Origin: Spirilliplanes yamanashiensis
Lineage (GTDB): Bacteria > Actinomycetota > Actinomycetes > Mycobacteriales > Micromonosporaceae
DNA length: 64,000 nucleotides
Assembly (NCBI RefSeq): GCF_016863475.1
Contig: NZ_BOOY01000038.1
Span: 62,001-126,000 of the forward strand
Direction of reading: 5' to 3'
Part shown: positions 19,249-25,714 of the stretch, in pieces
How positions within the stretch are numbered: the stretch's first letter is position 1
How the letters are laid out: each line of letters opens with the position of its first letter
Position numbers and translations under genes: made by a program
Notes under the pieces: generated by a model
Database searches by the model: none
The model's input: only the letters and a program-made list of their open reading frames with translations
Told to the model about the DNA's origin: nothing

Positions 19249-19354
19249 AAGGCTGTACAATGGCCGTGTCCAGAGTGCGTCGAAAGGGGTGACCCGCCTA
19301 CCCCGAAAGTGTCGGTACGGGCGGCCGCATGCCCATCTGTCTACGATGTGCCGC

Positions 19355-20008
19355 ATGAATTCCTACGCGGTGCCACCGACCCGTCGCGAAGCCGTGGTCC
19401 GGCAGCTCCGCGAAGAGATCATCAGCGGCGAGCTGCCGCCCGGCACCCTGATCAAGGACGCCGAGATCGCCGCCCGGTTCGGCGTCAGCATCACCCCCGT
19501 GCGCGAGGCGATCGCCCAGCTCTCCGTCGAGGGCCTCATCGACATCGCCCCCAACCGCACCCGGCACGTCACCAAGGTCACCCAGAAGAACGCGCTGGAA
19601 CTCATCGACGTCATGCAGGTGCTGGCCTGCGCGGGCTTCGAGTGGGGGATGGACAACCTCACCGAGACCCACCTGGAGACGATGCGGCAGCGGCAGCGCG
19701 AGTTCGTCGAGGGCATCCGCAGCGGCAACATGGTGGCCGCCACCGCCGCCGGCGCCGACTTCAGCACCGTCGTCATCCTCGCCAGCGGCAACCGCGAACT
19801 GCAGAGCATGGTCGACCTCGTCGTCGCCCGCACCACCCGCATCCTGGCGCAGACCGCCGAGAGCGACCTGTGGCAGATCTGGATCGAGGGCCACGACGGG
19901 GTGCTCGCCGCGCTCGAGGGCGGCGACACCGAGGGGGCGCTGCGCCGGTACCGGCAGATCTACGCCGACTACCGGGCCAAGGTCGCCACCCTCATGTTCG
20001 GCGCCTGA
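19355..20008 (+). CDS. GntR family (FCD/FadR-type) transcriptional regulator
   Basis: A 217-residue DNA-binding protein. The N-terminal winged helix is seen in VVRQLREEIISGELPPGTLI, AEIAARFGVSITPVREAIAQ and LSVEGLIDIAPNRTRHV. The C-terminal all-helical FCD-like domain (ALELIDVMQVLACAGFEWGM, then GADFSTVVILASGNRELQSM) would bind a metal or small acid. TACGAT at 19342-19347 ends seven bases before the ATG, so the mRNA is probably leaderless. The zinc dehydrogenase 41 bases downstream is the likely target or operon partner, though that gene has its own promoter-like sequence. Confidence 0.92.
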   Translation: MNSYAVPPTRREAVVRQLREEIISGELPPGTLIKDAEIAARFGVSITPVREAIAQLSVEGLIDIAPNRTRHVTKVTQKNALELIDVMQVLACAGFEWGMDNLTETHLETMRQRQREFVEGIRSGNMVAATAAGADFSTVVILASGNRELQSMVDLVVARTTRILAQTAESDLWQIWIEGHDGVLAALEGGDTEGALRRYRQIYADYRAKVATLMFGA

Positions 20009-20015
20009 GCATTCC

Positions 20016-20040
20016 GTTTCCGGCCCGTACCGCCGGGTAG
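20016..20040 (+). promoter_or_regulatory. Candidate stress-sigma (sigmaB/sigmaF-type) promoter
   Basis: GTTT at 20016-20019 and GGGTAG at 20035-20040 are 15 bases apart, a close match to the GTTT-N14-16-GGGTA[CT] consensus of actinobacterial stress sigma factors. The ATG of the zinc dehydrogenase is ten bases after the -10 element, so the leader would be very short or absent. Confidence 0.55.
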
Positions 20041-20049
20041 CCCATCCCC

Positions 20050-21228
20050 ATGAGAGCACTGACCTGGCAGGGCACGCAGAAGGTGTCCGTCGAGACCGTC
20101 CCCGACCCGGTGATCCAGGAACCGACCGACGCCATCGTGCGGATCACGTCCACCGCCATCTGCGGCTCGGACCTGCACCTCTACGACGTCCTCGGCATGT
20201 ACCTGGAGAAGGGCGACATCCTCGGCCACGAGCCGATGGGCATCGTCGAGGAGGTGGGCGCCGGCGTCACCCACATCCGCCCCGGCGACCGCGTCGTCAT
20301 CCCGTTCAACATCTCCTGCGGGCACTGCTGGATGTGCGGCCGCGGGTACTACGCCCAGTGCGAGACCACCCAGGTCCGCGAGCAGGGCAAGGGCGCCACC
20401 CTGTTCGGCTACACCAAGCTGTACGGGCAGGTGCCCGGCGGCCAGGCCGAGCTGCTGCGCGTCCCGCAGGCCCAGTTCGGCCCGATCAAGGTCCCCGACG
20501 GCCCGCCGGACGAGCGCTTCCTGTTCCTGTCCGACGTGCTCACCACCAGCTGGCAGGCCGTCAAGTACGCCGACGTGCAGCCCGGCGACACCGTCGCCGT
20601 CATCGGCCTCGGCCCGATCGGCCAGATGACCGCCCGCATCGCCCGCCACCTCGGCGCGGAACGCGTCATCGCCGTCGACAACGTGCCCGAGCGCGTCGCC
20701 ATGGCGCAGCGGCACGGCATCGAGACCGTCGACGACACCGCCAACGCCGCCGACATCATCCGCGACATGACCGGCGGCCGCGGCGCCGACGGCGTCGTCG
20801 AGGCGGTCGGCATGGAGGCCCACGGCAGCCCCCTGCAGTCCGCCGCGATGAAGGCCGCCGGCGCGCTGCCCGGCCCGATCGCCCGCAAGGCCACCGAGGC
20901 CATGGGCATCGACCGCATGGCCGCGCTGCACACGGCGTTCGACAGCGTCCGCCGGGCCGGCACGGTGTCCATCATCGGCGTGTACGGCGGCGAGGCCGAC
21001 CCGTTCCCGATGATGACCCTGTTCGACAAGGGCGTGACCCTGCGCATGGGCCAGGCGCACGTCAAGCGCTGGGTGGACGACATCATGCCCGCCCTGCTCG
21101 ACGACGCCGACCCGCTCGGCACCGGCGACCTCGTGACGCACCGCCTGCCCTTGGACGAGGCGCCGCACGCGTACGACATCTTCAAGAACAAGCAGGACGG
21201 CTGCATCAAGGTCGTGCTCAACCCCTGA
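20050..21228 (+). CDS. Zinc-dependent alcohol/formaldehyde dehydrogenase (MDR family)
   Basis: A 392-residue medium-chain dehydrogenase. The catalytic zinc ligands are Cys38 (AICGSDLHLYD) and His60-Glu61 (DILGHEPMGIVEEVGAGV). The structural zinc ligands are Cys90, Cys93, Cys96 and Cys104 (SCGHCWMCGRGYYAQCE). The NAD-binding motif is VAVIGLGPIGQMTARIA. The glutathione-independent formaldehyde dehydrogenase-like subgroup fits best because of the roughly 390-residue length and the QCETT block. It would oxidise an alcohol or aldehyde in the cytosol with NAD. It follows a GntR regulator and a stress-type promoter, and ends at a hairpin. Confidence 0.92.
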   Translation: MRALTWQGTQKVSVETVPDPVIQEPTDAIVRITSTAICGSDLHLYDVLGMYLEKGDILGHEPMGIVEEVGAGVTHIRPGDRVVIPFNISCGHCWMCGRGYYAQCETTQVREQGKGATLFGYTKLYGQVPGGQAELLRVPQAQFGPIKVPDGPPDERFLFLSDVLTTSWQAVKYADVQPGDTVAVIGLGPIGQMTARIARHLGAERVIAVDNVPERVAMAQRHGIETVDDTANAADIIRDMTGGRGADGVVEAVGMEAHGSPLQSAAMKAAGALPGPIARKATEAMGIDRMAALHTAFDSVRRAGTVSIIGVYGGEADPFPMMTLFDKGVTLRMGQAHVKRWVDDIMPALLDDADPLGTGDLVTHRLPLDEAPHAYDIFKNKQDGCIKVVLNP

Positions 21229-21238
21229 CGGGCGCTCG

Positions 21239-21262
21239 GCCGCGGGCGGGATCCGTCCGCGG
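21239..21262. terminator. Hairpin terminator between convergent genes
   Basis: GCCGCGGGCGG (21239-21249) pairs with CCGTCCGCGGC (21252-21262) with one G-T pair and a three-base loop. It separates the zinc dehydrogenase from the convergent epimerase. Confidence 0.6.
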
Positions 21263-21270
21263 CTCGGCCG

Positions 21271-22245
21271 TCAGGGGGCCGTCAGCGGGCCGGCGACGTC
21301 GAGCCGGTCGTTGTCGACGAGCCAGCGCACCGACTCCAGGATCGCGTCCTCCGGCTGGTACCGCGGGGCGTAGCCGAGCAGCGTGCGGGCCGTGGCGATG
21401 CCGAAGCAGTGGCTGCGGACGAGGTGGTCCCAGCTCGCCTCGGCGTGTTCCGGGTCGGTGCGGCCGCGGAAGTCGTCCCACGTCACCGGGCGCAGGTCGG
21501 CGGTGCGGCCGAACCAGGAGGCGGCGATGTCGGCGTAGCCGCGCACGTTGAGGGCGGTGGGGGCGACGACGGCGAACTCCCGGCCGGCGGCGGCGTCGCG
21601 GTGGGTGACGGCGGCCTCGAAGGCCTGGGCGACGTCGTCGGCGTGGACGTGGTGCAGGAACTCGGCGCCGATGCCCGGGATCTCGACGGGCTGCCCTGCC
21701 GACAGCCGGTGCCACACCGTGGCGTCGAGGTTGCCCAGGGGACCGATCGGGGGCCAGCCGGGGCCGACGATGTGGCCGGGGTGCAGCGCGGTGGTGGCCA
21801 GCCCGCCGGTGGCCGTCTCGTCCCGCAGCAGCCGGGCGATCGCGGCCTTGGCGGTGCCGTACTCGCCGATGGGCGGGGTGGTGTCGTCCTCCGTCATCGG
21901 CGCCCGCCTGCTGGGCCCCCAGCGCCAGATGGAGCCGCAGTGCAGCAGGTGGCCGGTGTGGCCGCGCAGGCGTTCGACGAGCGCGGTCGCGGACTCGGGC
22001 GTGAAGCAGATGAGGTCGACGACGGCGTCGGGCCGCAGGGCGGTGACGCGGTCGGGGAAGGTGCCGGCGCGGTCCTCGGCGGCCCGGTCCGCGGTCACCA
22101 CCTCGACCTCCCGCCAGGCGGGGTCGTCGGTGTAGCTGGACCGGCGCCCGCGGCTGACGGCGACCACGTCGTGCCCGGCGCGGACCAGCCGGGGCACGAG
22201 ATAGGTGCCGATGTGCCCGCTGCCGCCGATGACCACGATCCTCAT
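21271..22245 (-). CDS. NAD-dependent epimerase/dehydratase family protein
   Basis: A 324-residue extended SDR. It begins MRIVVIGGSGHIGTYLVPRL, a GxxGxxG NAD(P) motif, and later has GEYGTAKAAIARLL, which supplies YxxxK. DAVVDLICFTPESATALVER resembles the epimerase/isoflavone-reductase-like group rather than UDP-sugar epimerases. The substrate is unknown. Its ATG overlaps the stop of the upstream kinase gene in ATGA, so the two are translationally coupled. It ends at a hairpin shared with the dehydrogenase. Confidence 0.88.
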   Translation of the reverse strand: MRIVVIGGSGHIGTYLVPRLVRAGHDVVAVSRGRRSSYTDDPAWREVEVVTADRAAEDRAGTFPDRVTALRPDAVVDLICFTPESATALVERLRGHTGHLLHCGSIWRWGPSRRAPMTEDDTTPPIGEYGTAKAAIARLLRDETATGGLATTALHPGHIVGPGWPPIGPLGNLDATVWHRLSAGQPVEIPGIGAEFLHHVHADDVAQAFEAAVTHRDAAAGREFAVVAPTALNVRGYADIAASWFGRTADLRPVTWDDFRGRTDPEHAEASWDHLVRSHCFGIATARTLLGYAPRYQPEDAILESVRWLVDNDRLDVAGPLTAP

Positions 22246-22802
22246 GTGCCGAGGGTATGCCCGGCCCCGGGGGCCCGCCGGTCGGCGAGCGCCGCCCGGA
22301 CGGTGGCGGCCAGGGCGTCCAGGTCGACGGGTCCCGTGGTGTCCACGTCGACGAGGGGTCCGACGCCGAGCGGGGCGACCTCGCGGCCCCAGAGCTCGTC
22401 GTCGGTGCGCAGCGCGTCCAGGTGGCGGTCGTCCCGGGCGCGGCGCCGGTACCGTTCTCGGGCCAGCTCGACCGGCACCCGGCAGCGGATCTCGACGAAC
22501 GGGCCGGTCAGCGCCCGGACCAGCGGCACGGAGTACGGGTACCAGGTGCTGTCGACGACGGCGGCCGGGCAGCCGCGGGCGGCTTGTAGCGTGGCGTGCA
22601 CGGCGGCCACGCCGAGGGTGCGGGACGCCGCCACGGTCGGCGGTGCGCCCAGCGCGTCCATGAGTGCCTGCTTGATCTCGTCCTTGGCGAGGCAGGGCAG
22701 CCGCAGCCGGGCGGCGAGGGCGGTGGCCAGGGTCGTCTTGCCGGCGGCGGGCCAGCCGCCCACCAGCACGTACCCGCGCAGACCCGATGTCGGCAAGCCC
22801 AC
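22242..22802 (-). CDS. P-loop kinase-like ATP-binding protein
   Basis: A 186-residue protein with a Walker A motif, YVLVGGWPAAGKTTLATALA, followed by CLAKDEIKQALMDAL. The strand AAVVDSTWYPYSVPLVRAL and the basic lid-like FVEIRCRVPVELARERYRRR indicate a small-molecule kinase of the AAA_33/zeta-toxin-like or shikimate/gluconate kinase fold. The substrate cannot be named. The start is GTG 22802; CATGCT lies six bases upstream, suggesting a leaderless transcript. It shares a four-base overlap with the epimerase that follows, so the pair may act on one metabolite. No antitoxin gene is nearby, so a toxin role is unlikely. Confidence 0.8.
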   Translation of the reverse strand: MGLPTSGLRGYVLVGGWPAAGKTTLATALAARLRLPCLAKDEIKQALMDALGAPPTVAASRTLGVAAVHATLQAARGCPAAVVDSTWYPYSVPLVRALTGPFVEIRCRVPVELARERYRRRARDDRHLDALRTDDELWGREVAPLGVGPLVDVDTTGPVDLDALAATVRAALADRRAPGAGHTLGT

Positions 22803-22851
22803 GTCCTCAGCATGCCCTACCGGCGTCCGATGGAGTGTTAGTGTGCAAATG

Positions 22852-22865
22852 GTTGGTGCACCAAC
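22852..22865. promoter_or_regulatory. Perfect 14-bp palindrome, probable TetR- or MarR-type operator
   Basis: GTTGGTGCACCAAC is perfectly palindromic and lies 22 bases before the ATG of the 74-residue protein and 50 bases from the divergent kinase start. The form resembles operators of TetR/MarR-type repressors. No such regulator gene is adjacent. Confidence 0.55.
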
Positions 22866-22887
22866 GATTATGGCCGGAGGCGTGACG

Positions 22888-23112
22888 ATGGCGGCGGGCA
22901 GGAAGACGAAGGACGCGCGCGAGGGCGGGTTCCTCTGGAACGCCTTCTACAAGTACCTGGCCGGACCGGCCACCACCGACAACGCGATCGAGGGCGTCAC
23001 CCCCGAGGCGCGCGCGGCGTGGGAGCGCGACCTCGCCGCCCGCAAGGAGTGGAGCCGCCGGCAGCGTGAGCGCAAGCGCGCCGAGCGCGAGGGCCGCCGC
23101 GGCGCCGCCTGA
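22888..23112 (+). CDS. Small basic protein of unknown function (74 residues)
   Basis: The frame from ATG 22888 has GGAGG seven bases upstream. The protein begins MAAGRKTKDAREGGFLWNAF, has a short aromatic middle (YKYLAGPATTDNAIEGV) and ends in a strongly charged helix with ERDLAARKEWSRRQRERKRA followed by more Arg and Glu. There is no signal peptide or membrane helix. A charged C-terminal coiled-coil-like helix suggests nucleic-acid or protein binding, but I recognise no family. Its promoter carries a perfect palindrome, so it is probably regulated. It ends at a hairpin shared with the convergent SDR gene. Confidence 0.65.
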   Translation: MAAGRKTKDAREGGFLWNAFYKYLAGPATTDNAIEGVTPEARAAWERDLAARKEWSRRQRERKRAEREGRRGAA

Positions 23113-23133
23113 CCCACCGGCCAGGCAGAACGA

Positions 23134-23167
23134 GACGGCCGCGCCGCGGGCTGGCGGCGCGACCGTC
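23134..23167. terminator. Hairpin terminator between convergent genes
   Basis: GACGG-C-CGCGCCGC (23134-23147) pairs with GCGGCGCG-A-CCGTC (23154-23167) across a six-base loop with one mismatch. It separates the 74-residue protein gene from the convergent SDR. Confidence 0.65.
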
Positions 23168-23184
23168 CCGATGGAACCGGCCGG

Positions 23185-24003
23185 CTACTCGGCGCTTCCC
23201 GGCTCCGCCATCTTGCTGTGCATCGCGGCCTTCGCCCGGTCCGGCAGCACCTTCGACGTGGCGGCCTGCGCCTTCGTCATCAGCGAACCGGCGACGACCT
23301 TCTCCTCGCCCTTCATGAGCGCCTCGAAGCCCTGCTTCGCCACCTGCGCCGCGTCGTCCTTGTGGTCGCTCGCGCCCACCCGGGTGTCGAGCATCTCGGC
23401 GCGGTCGAAGAAGTTCGTCTCCGTCGGGCCCGGCATCAGCGACGTCACCGTCACGCCGGTGTCCTTCAGCTCCGCGCGCAGGGCCTCCGCGAACGACTGC
23501 ACGAACGACTTCGAGGCGTTGTACACGGCCTGGTAGGTGCCGGGCATCATCGACGCGATCGACGACGTGAACAGCACCCGCCCCCGGCCCCGGGCCACCA
23601 TGTCGGGCAGGACCCGCTTCGCCAGGTGCACCGTGGACGTCACGTTGACATCGATGACGTTCTGCTCGTCCTCCAGGCGCGTCTCCCGCACGAAGTCGCC
23701 GCCGATGCCGCGGCCGGCGTTCAGGGCGATCGCCTCGACGTCGCGGCCGGTGGCGACGATGGCGCCCCACAGCTGCTCGACGCCGTCGTAGCTCGCCAGG
23801 TCGGCGCGGACCGGGATGACCGTCACCGCGTACCGCTGCTGCAGGTCGTCCGCGGCGAGCGCGATCGCGGCCTCCTCGGCCGTGATGAGCACGTCGTAGC
23901 CGTGCTCGGCGAACTGGGCGGCCAGCTCGCGGCCGATCCCGCTCGACGCGCCGGTCACCACGGCGAACGGCCGCCCGGTGTCCTCCGGGGTCAGGTCACT
24001 CAT
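23185..24003 (-). CDS. Short-chain dehydrogenase/reductase
   Basis: A 272-residue classical SDR. TGASSGIGRELAAQF is the nucleotide-binding motif near residue 17. NAGRGIGGDFV replaces the usual NNAG. Catalytic residues appear as VLFTSSIASMMPGTYQAVYN followed by ASKSF (Ser, then Tyr-x-x-x-Lys). The C-terminal part SLMPGPTETNFFDRAEML is typical of the DltE/YqjQ-like group. The Met start at 24003 is preferred (AGGAGC five bases upstream) over an upstream GTG-like start at 24018. It lies 11 bases after the CBS-domain gene, and the two probably share the stress-type promoter at 24468-24492. The substrate is unknown. Confidence 0.92.
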   Translation of the reverse strand: MSDLTPEDTGRPFAVVTGASSGIGRELAAQFAEHGYDVLITAEEAAIALAADDLQQRYAVTVIPVRADLASYDGVEQLWGAIVATGRDVEAIALNAGRGIGGDFVRETRLEDEQNVIDVNVTSTVHLAKRVLPDMVARGRGRVLFTSSIASMMPGTYQAVYNASKSFVQSFAEALRAELKDTGVTVTSLMPGPTETNFFDRAEMLDTRVGASDHKDDAAQVAKQGFEALMKGEEKVVAGSLMTKAQAATSKVLPDRAKAAMHSKMAEPGSAE

Positions 24004-24014
24004 GAGGGCTCCTG

Positions 24015-24428
24015 TCACATCGTGATGGCGTCGACGACGTCACCGACCGGCTGGTCGGGCAGCGCGCGCGCCACGTCGGCGAGCGCGACGATGCCGACCA
24101 GGTCGTGACCGTCGATCACGGGCAGCCGGCGGACCTGGTGCTGCCCCATGGTGCGCAGGATCTCCTGCGCGTCGTCGTCGGCGCCGATGGTGACCGGCTT
24201 GCCCTGGGCCAGCTCGCCGGCGGTGACCTCGTTCGGGTTGCCGCCCTTGGCCAGGCACTTCACGACGATGTCGCGGTCGGTGAGCATCCCCTTGAGCCGG
24301 TTGTCCTCGCCGCAGATGGGCAGCGAGCCGACATCGAGGTCGGCCATCTTCCGGGCCGCGTCGGCCAGGGTCTCCTTCTCACCGACGCACGTGGCGTCGG
24401 CGGTCATGATCTCGCGGGCGGTCGGCAT
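24015..24428 (-). CDS. CBS-domain pair protein
   Basis: A 137-residue cytosolic protein made almost entirely of two CBS motifs. The first contains ADAARKMADLDVGSLPICGE and GMLTDRDIVVKCLAKG; the second contains AQEILRTMGQHQVRRLPVID and GIVALADVARALPDQ. Such stand-alone pairs bind adenosyl nucleotides (AMP, ATP, SAM) and act as energy or redox sensors; mycobacterial relatives are induced by hypoxia and dormancy signals. AAGGTGG precedes the ATG. It is the first gene of a two-gene unit with the SDR. Confidence 0.93.
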   Translation of the reverse strand: MPTAREIMTADATCVGEKETLADAARKMADLDVGSLPICGEDNRLKGMLTDRDIVVKCLAKGGNPNEVTAGELAQGKPVTIGADDDAQEILRTMGQHQVRRLPVIDGHDLVGIVALADVARALPDQPVGDVVDAITM

Positions 24429-24467
24429 GGCATCCACCTTCCGGGTCGAGGGCTGTTGACCACTGGG

Positions 24468-24492
24468 GTACCCGTGACCGGGCGGGTCACTC
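24468..24492 (-). promoter_or_regulatory. Candidate stress-sigma (sigmaB-type) promoter
   Basis: On the minus strand GAGT (24492-24489) is followed after exactly 15 bases by GGGTAC (24473-24468), matching the GNNT-N14-16-GGGTAC/T consensus described for Streptomyces sigmaB. It lies 40 bases upstream of the CBS-domain gene start. Confidence 0.55.
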
Positions 24493-24534
24493 GCCCGGGT
24501 TTCGCGGATGGCGCGAGGCCCTACGGTGGAGGGC

Positions 24535-25665
24535 GTGACCAGCCCGACCTGGCCGCAGGTGACCGCCCGCCGGCTGCACCGGCACGGCCTGGCCGCGGCC
24601 GGCCTGCCGGACCCCGCCGCGGCGGCCGCCGCGATCTGCGGCGCGCACGCCCAGCTCGCGTCCGCCGCCGAGCTGTCCCTCGGGGTACGGGTGCCCGGCG
24701 CCACCCGCACCACCGTCCGCGACGCCCTCTGGCGCGACCGCACCCTGGTGAAGACCCGCGGCCCGCGCGGCACCGTCCACCTGCTCGCGGCCGCCGACCT
24801 GCCGCTCTGGACGGGCGCGCTGTCCGCCGTCCCGGCCGCGCCGCCCGACCTGCTCACCCCCGACCGCCTCGACGCGGTCGTCGCGGCCGTCGCCGACGCC
24901 GTCGCCGGCGCGGAACTCACCGTGGACGAGCTCACCGACGCCGTCGTCGCCCGCACCGGACCCTGGGCCGGCGACCGCGTCATGGACGCCTTCCAGGACC
25001 GCTGGCCCCGCTGGCGCGCCGCCGAGTCCGCCGCCTTCCGCCGCGGCGCCGTCTGCTTCGGCCCGAACCGTGGCCGCCGCACCACCTACACCGGCCCGCG
25101 GCGCTGGCTGCCCGGCTTCACCCCGCTGCCGCCCGCCGAGGCGGGCCCGCTGCTGGTCACCCGCTACCTGCACGCGTACGGCCCGTCGACGCCGGCGCAC
25201 TTCGCCCGCTGGCTCGGCGTGCCACCGCCGTGGGCGGCGGCCCAGTTCGCGGCCGCGGGCCTCGCCCGCGCCGACGTCGAGGGCGCCGAGGCGTGGACCG
25301 CCGCCGGCGACCCGCTCGCCGACACCCCGGCCGCCGGCACCGTGCGCCTGCTGCCCTACTTCGACGCGTACGTGATCGGCTGCCACCCCCGCGAGCAGGT
25401 CTTCCCGGGCCGGGCGGCGCAGCGGGCGCTCGCCGGCGGCCAGGCGGGCAACTACCCGGTCCTGCTGATCGACGGGGTGGCGGCGGGCGTCTGGCACCAG
25501 CGCCGCACCGGCGCCCGCCTCGCGATCACCGTCGAACCCCTGACGGACCTGACGGCCCGGCAGCGCCGCGCGCTGGACGCGGAGGCGGACCGCACGGCCG
25601 GCATCCTGGAGGCGTCGTCGGTGACGCTGACGATCGGCCCGGTGCCGGTCGGCCCGCACGCCTGA
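24535..25665 (+). CDS. Winged-helix DNA-binding protein (AlkZ/YcaQ-like, HTH_42)
   Basis: A 376-residue protein of the HTH_42 family. Diagnostic parts are VTARRLHRHGL at the N-terminus, CGAHAQLASAAELSLGVRVP, LVKTRGPRGTVHLLAAADLP and, further on, LLPYFDAYVIGCHPREQVFP. Family members AlkZ and YcaQ are DNA glycosylases unhooking interstrand cross-links or alkylated bases. The QxQ/QxD catalytic motif of AlkZ is not clearly seen, so the activity is uncertain here. GTG 24535 is chosen because TACGGT ends seven bases upstream, giving a leaderless mRNA. It is divergent from the CBS gene. Confidence 0.82.
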   Translation: MTSPTWPQVTARRLHRHGLAAAGLPDPAAAAAAICGAHAQLASAAELSLGVRVPGATRTTVRDALWRDRTLVKTRGPRGTVHLLAAADLPLWTGALSAVPAAPPDLLTPDRLDAVVAAVADAVAGAELTVDELTDAVVARTGPWAGDRVMDAFQDRWPRWRAAESAAFRRGAVCFGPNRGRRTTYTGPRRWLPGFTPLPPAEAGPLLVTRYLHAYGPSTPAHFARWLGVPPPWAAAQFAAAGLARADVEGAEAWTAAGDPLADTPAAGTVRLLPYFDAYVIGCHPREQVFPGRAAQRALAGGQAGNYPVLLIDGVAAGVWHQRRTGARLAITVEPLTDLTARQRRALDAEADRTAGILEASSVTLTIGPVPVGPHA

Positions 25666-25668
25666 CGG

Positions 25669-25714
25669 CTCAGGCGGCCTCAGGCGGCGGCCTCAGGCGG
25701 CGGCCTCAGGCGGC
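25669..25714. repeat. Four tandem copies of CTCAGGCGGC
   Basis: Copies start at 25669, 25679, 25692 and 25705, spaced 10, 13 and 13 bases. They lie between two convergent genes and cover the stop codon of the GGDEF-EAL gene. Each copy contains TCA (TGA on the minus strand), and together the copies put a stop in all three minus frames. Confidence 0.8.

Noticed and set aside
22242-22802. Zeta-type toxin
   Set aside because: The P-loop fold is compatible, but there is no antitoxin gene and it is coupled to an epimerase, favouring a metabolic kinase.
25669-25714. CRISPR-like short repeats
   Set aside because: The units are only 10 bases, abutting or nearly so, without unique spacers or cas genes; they are a simple tandem repeat.
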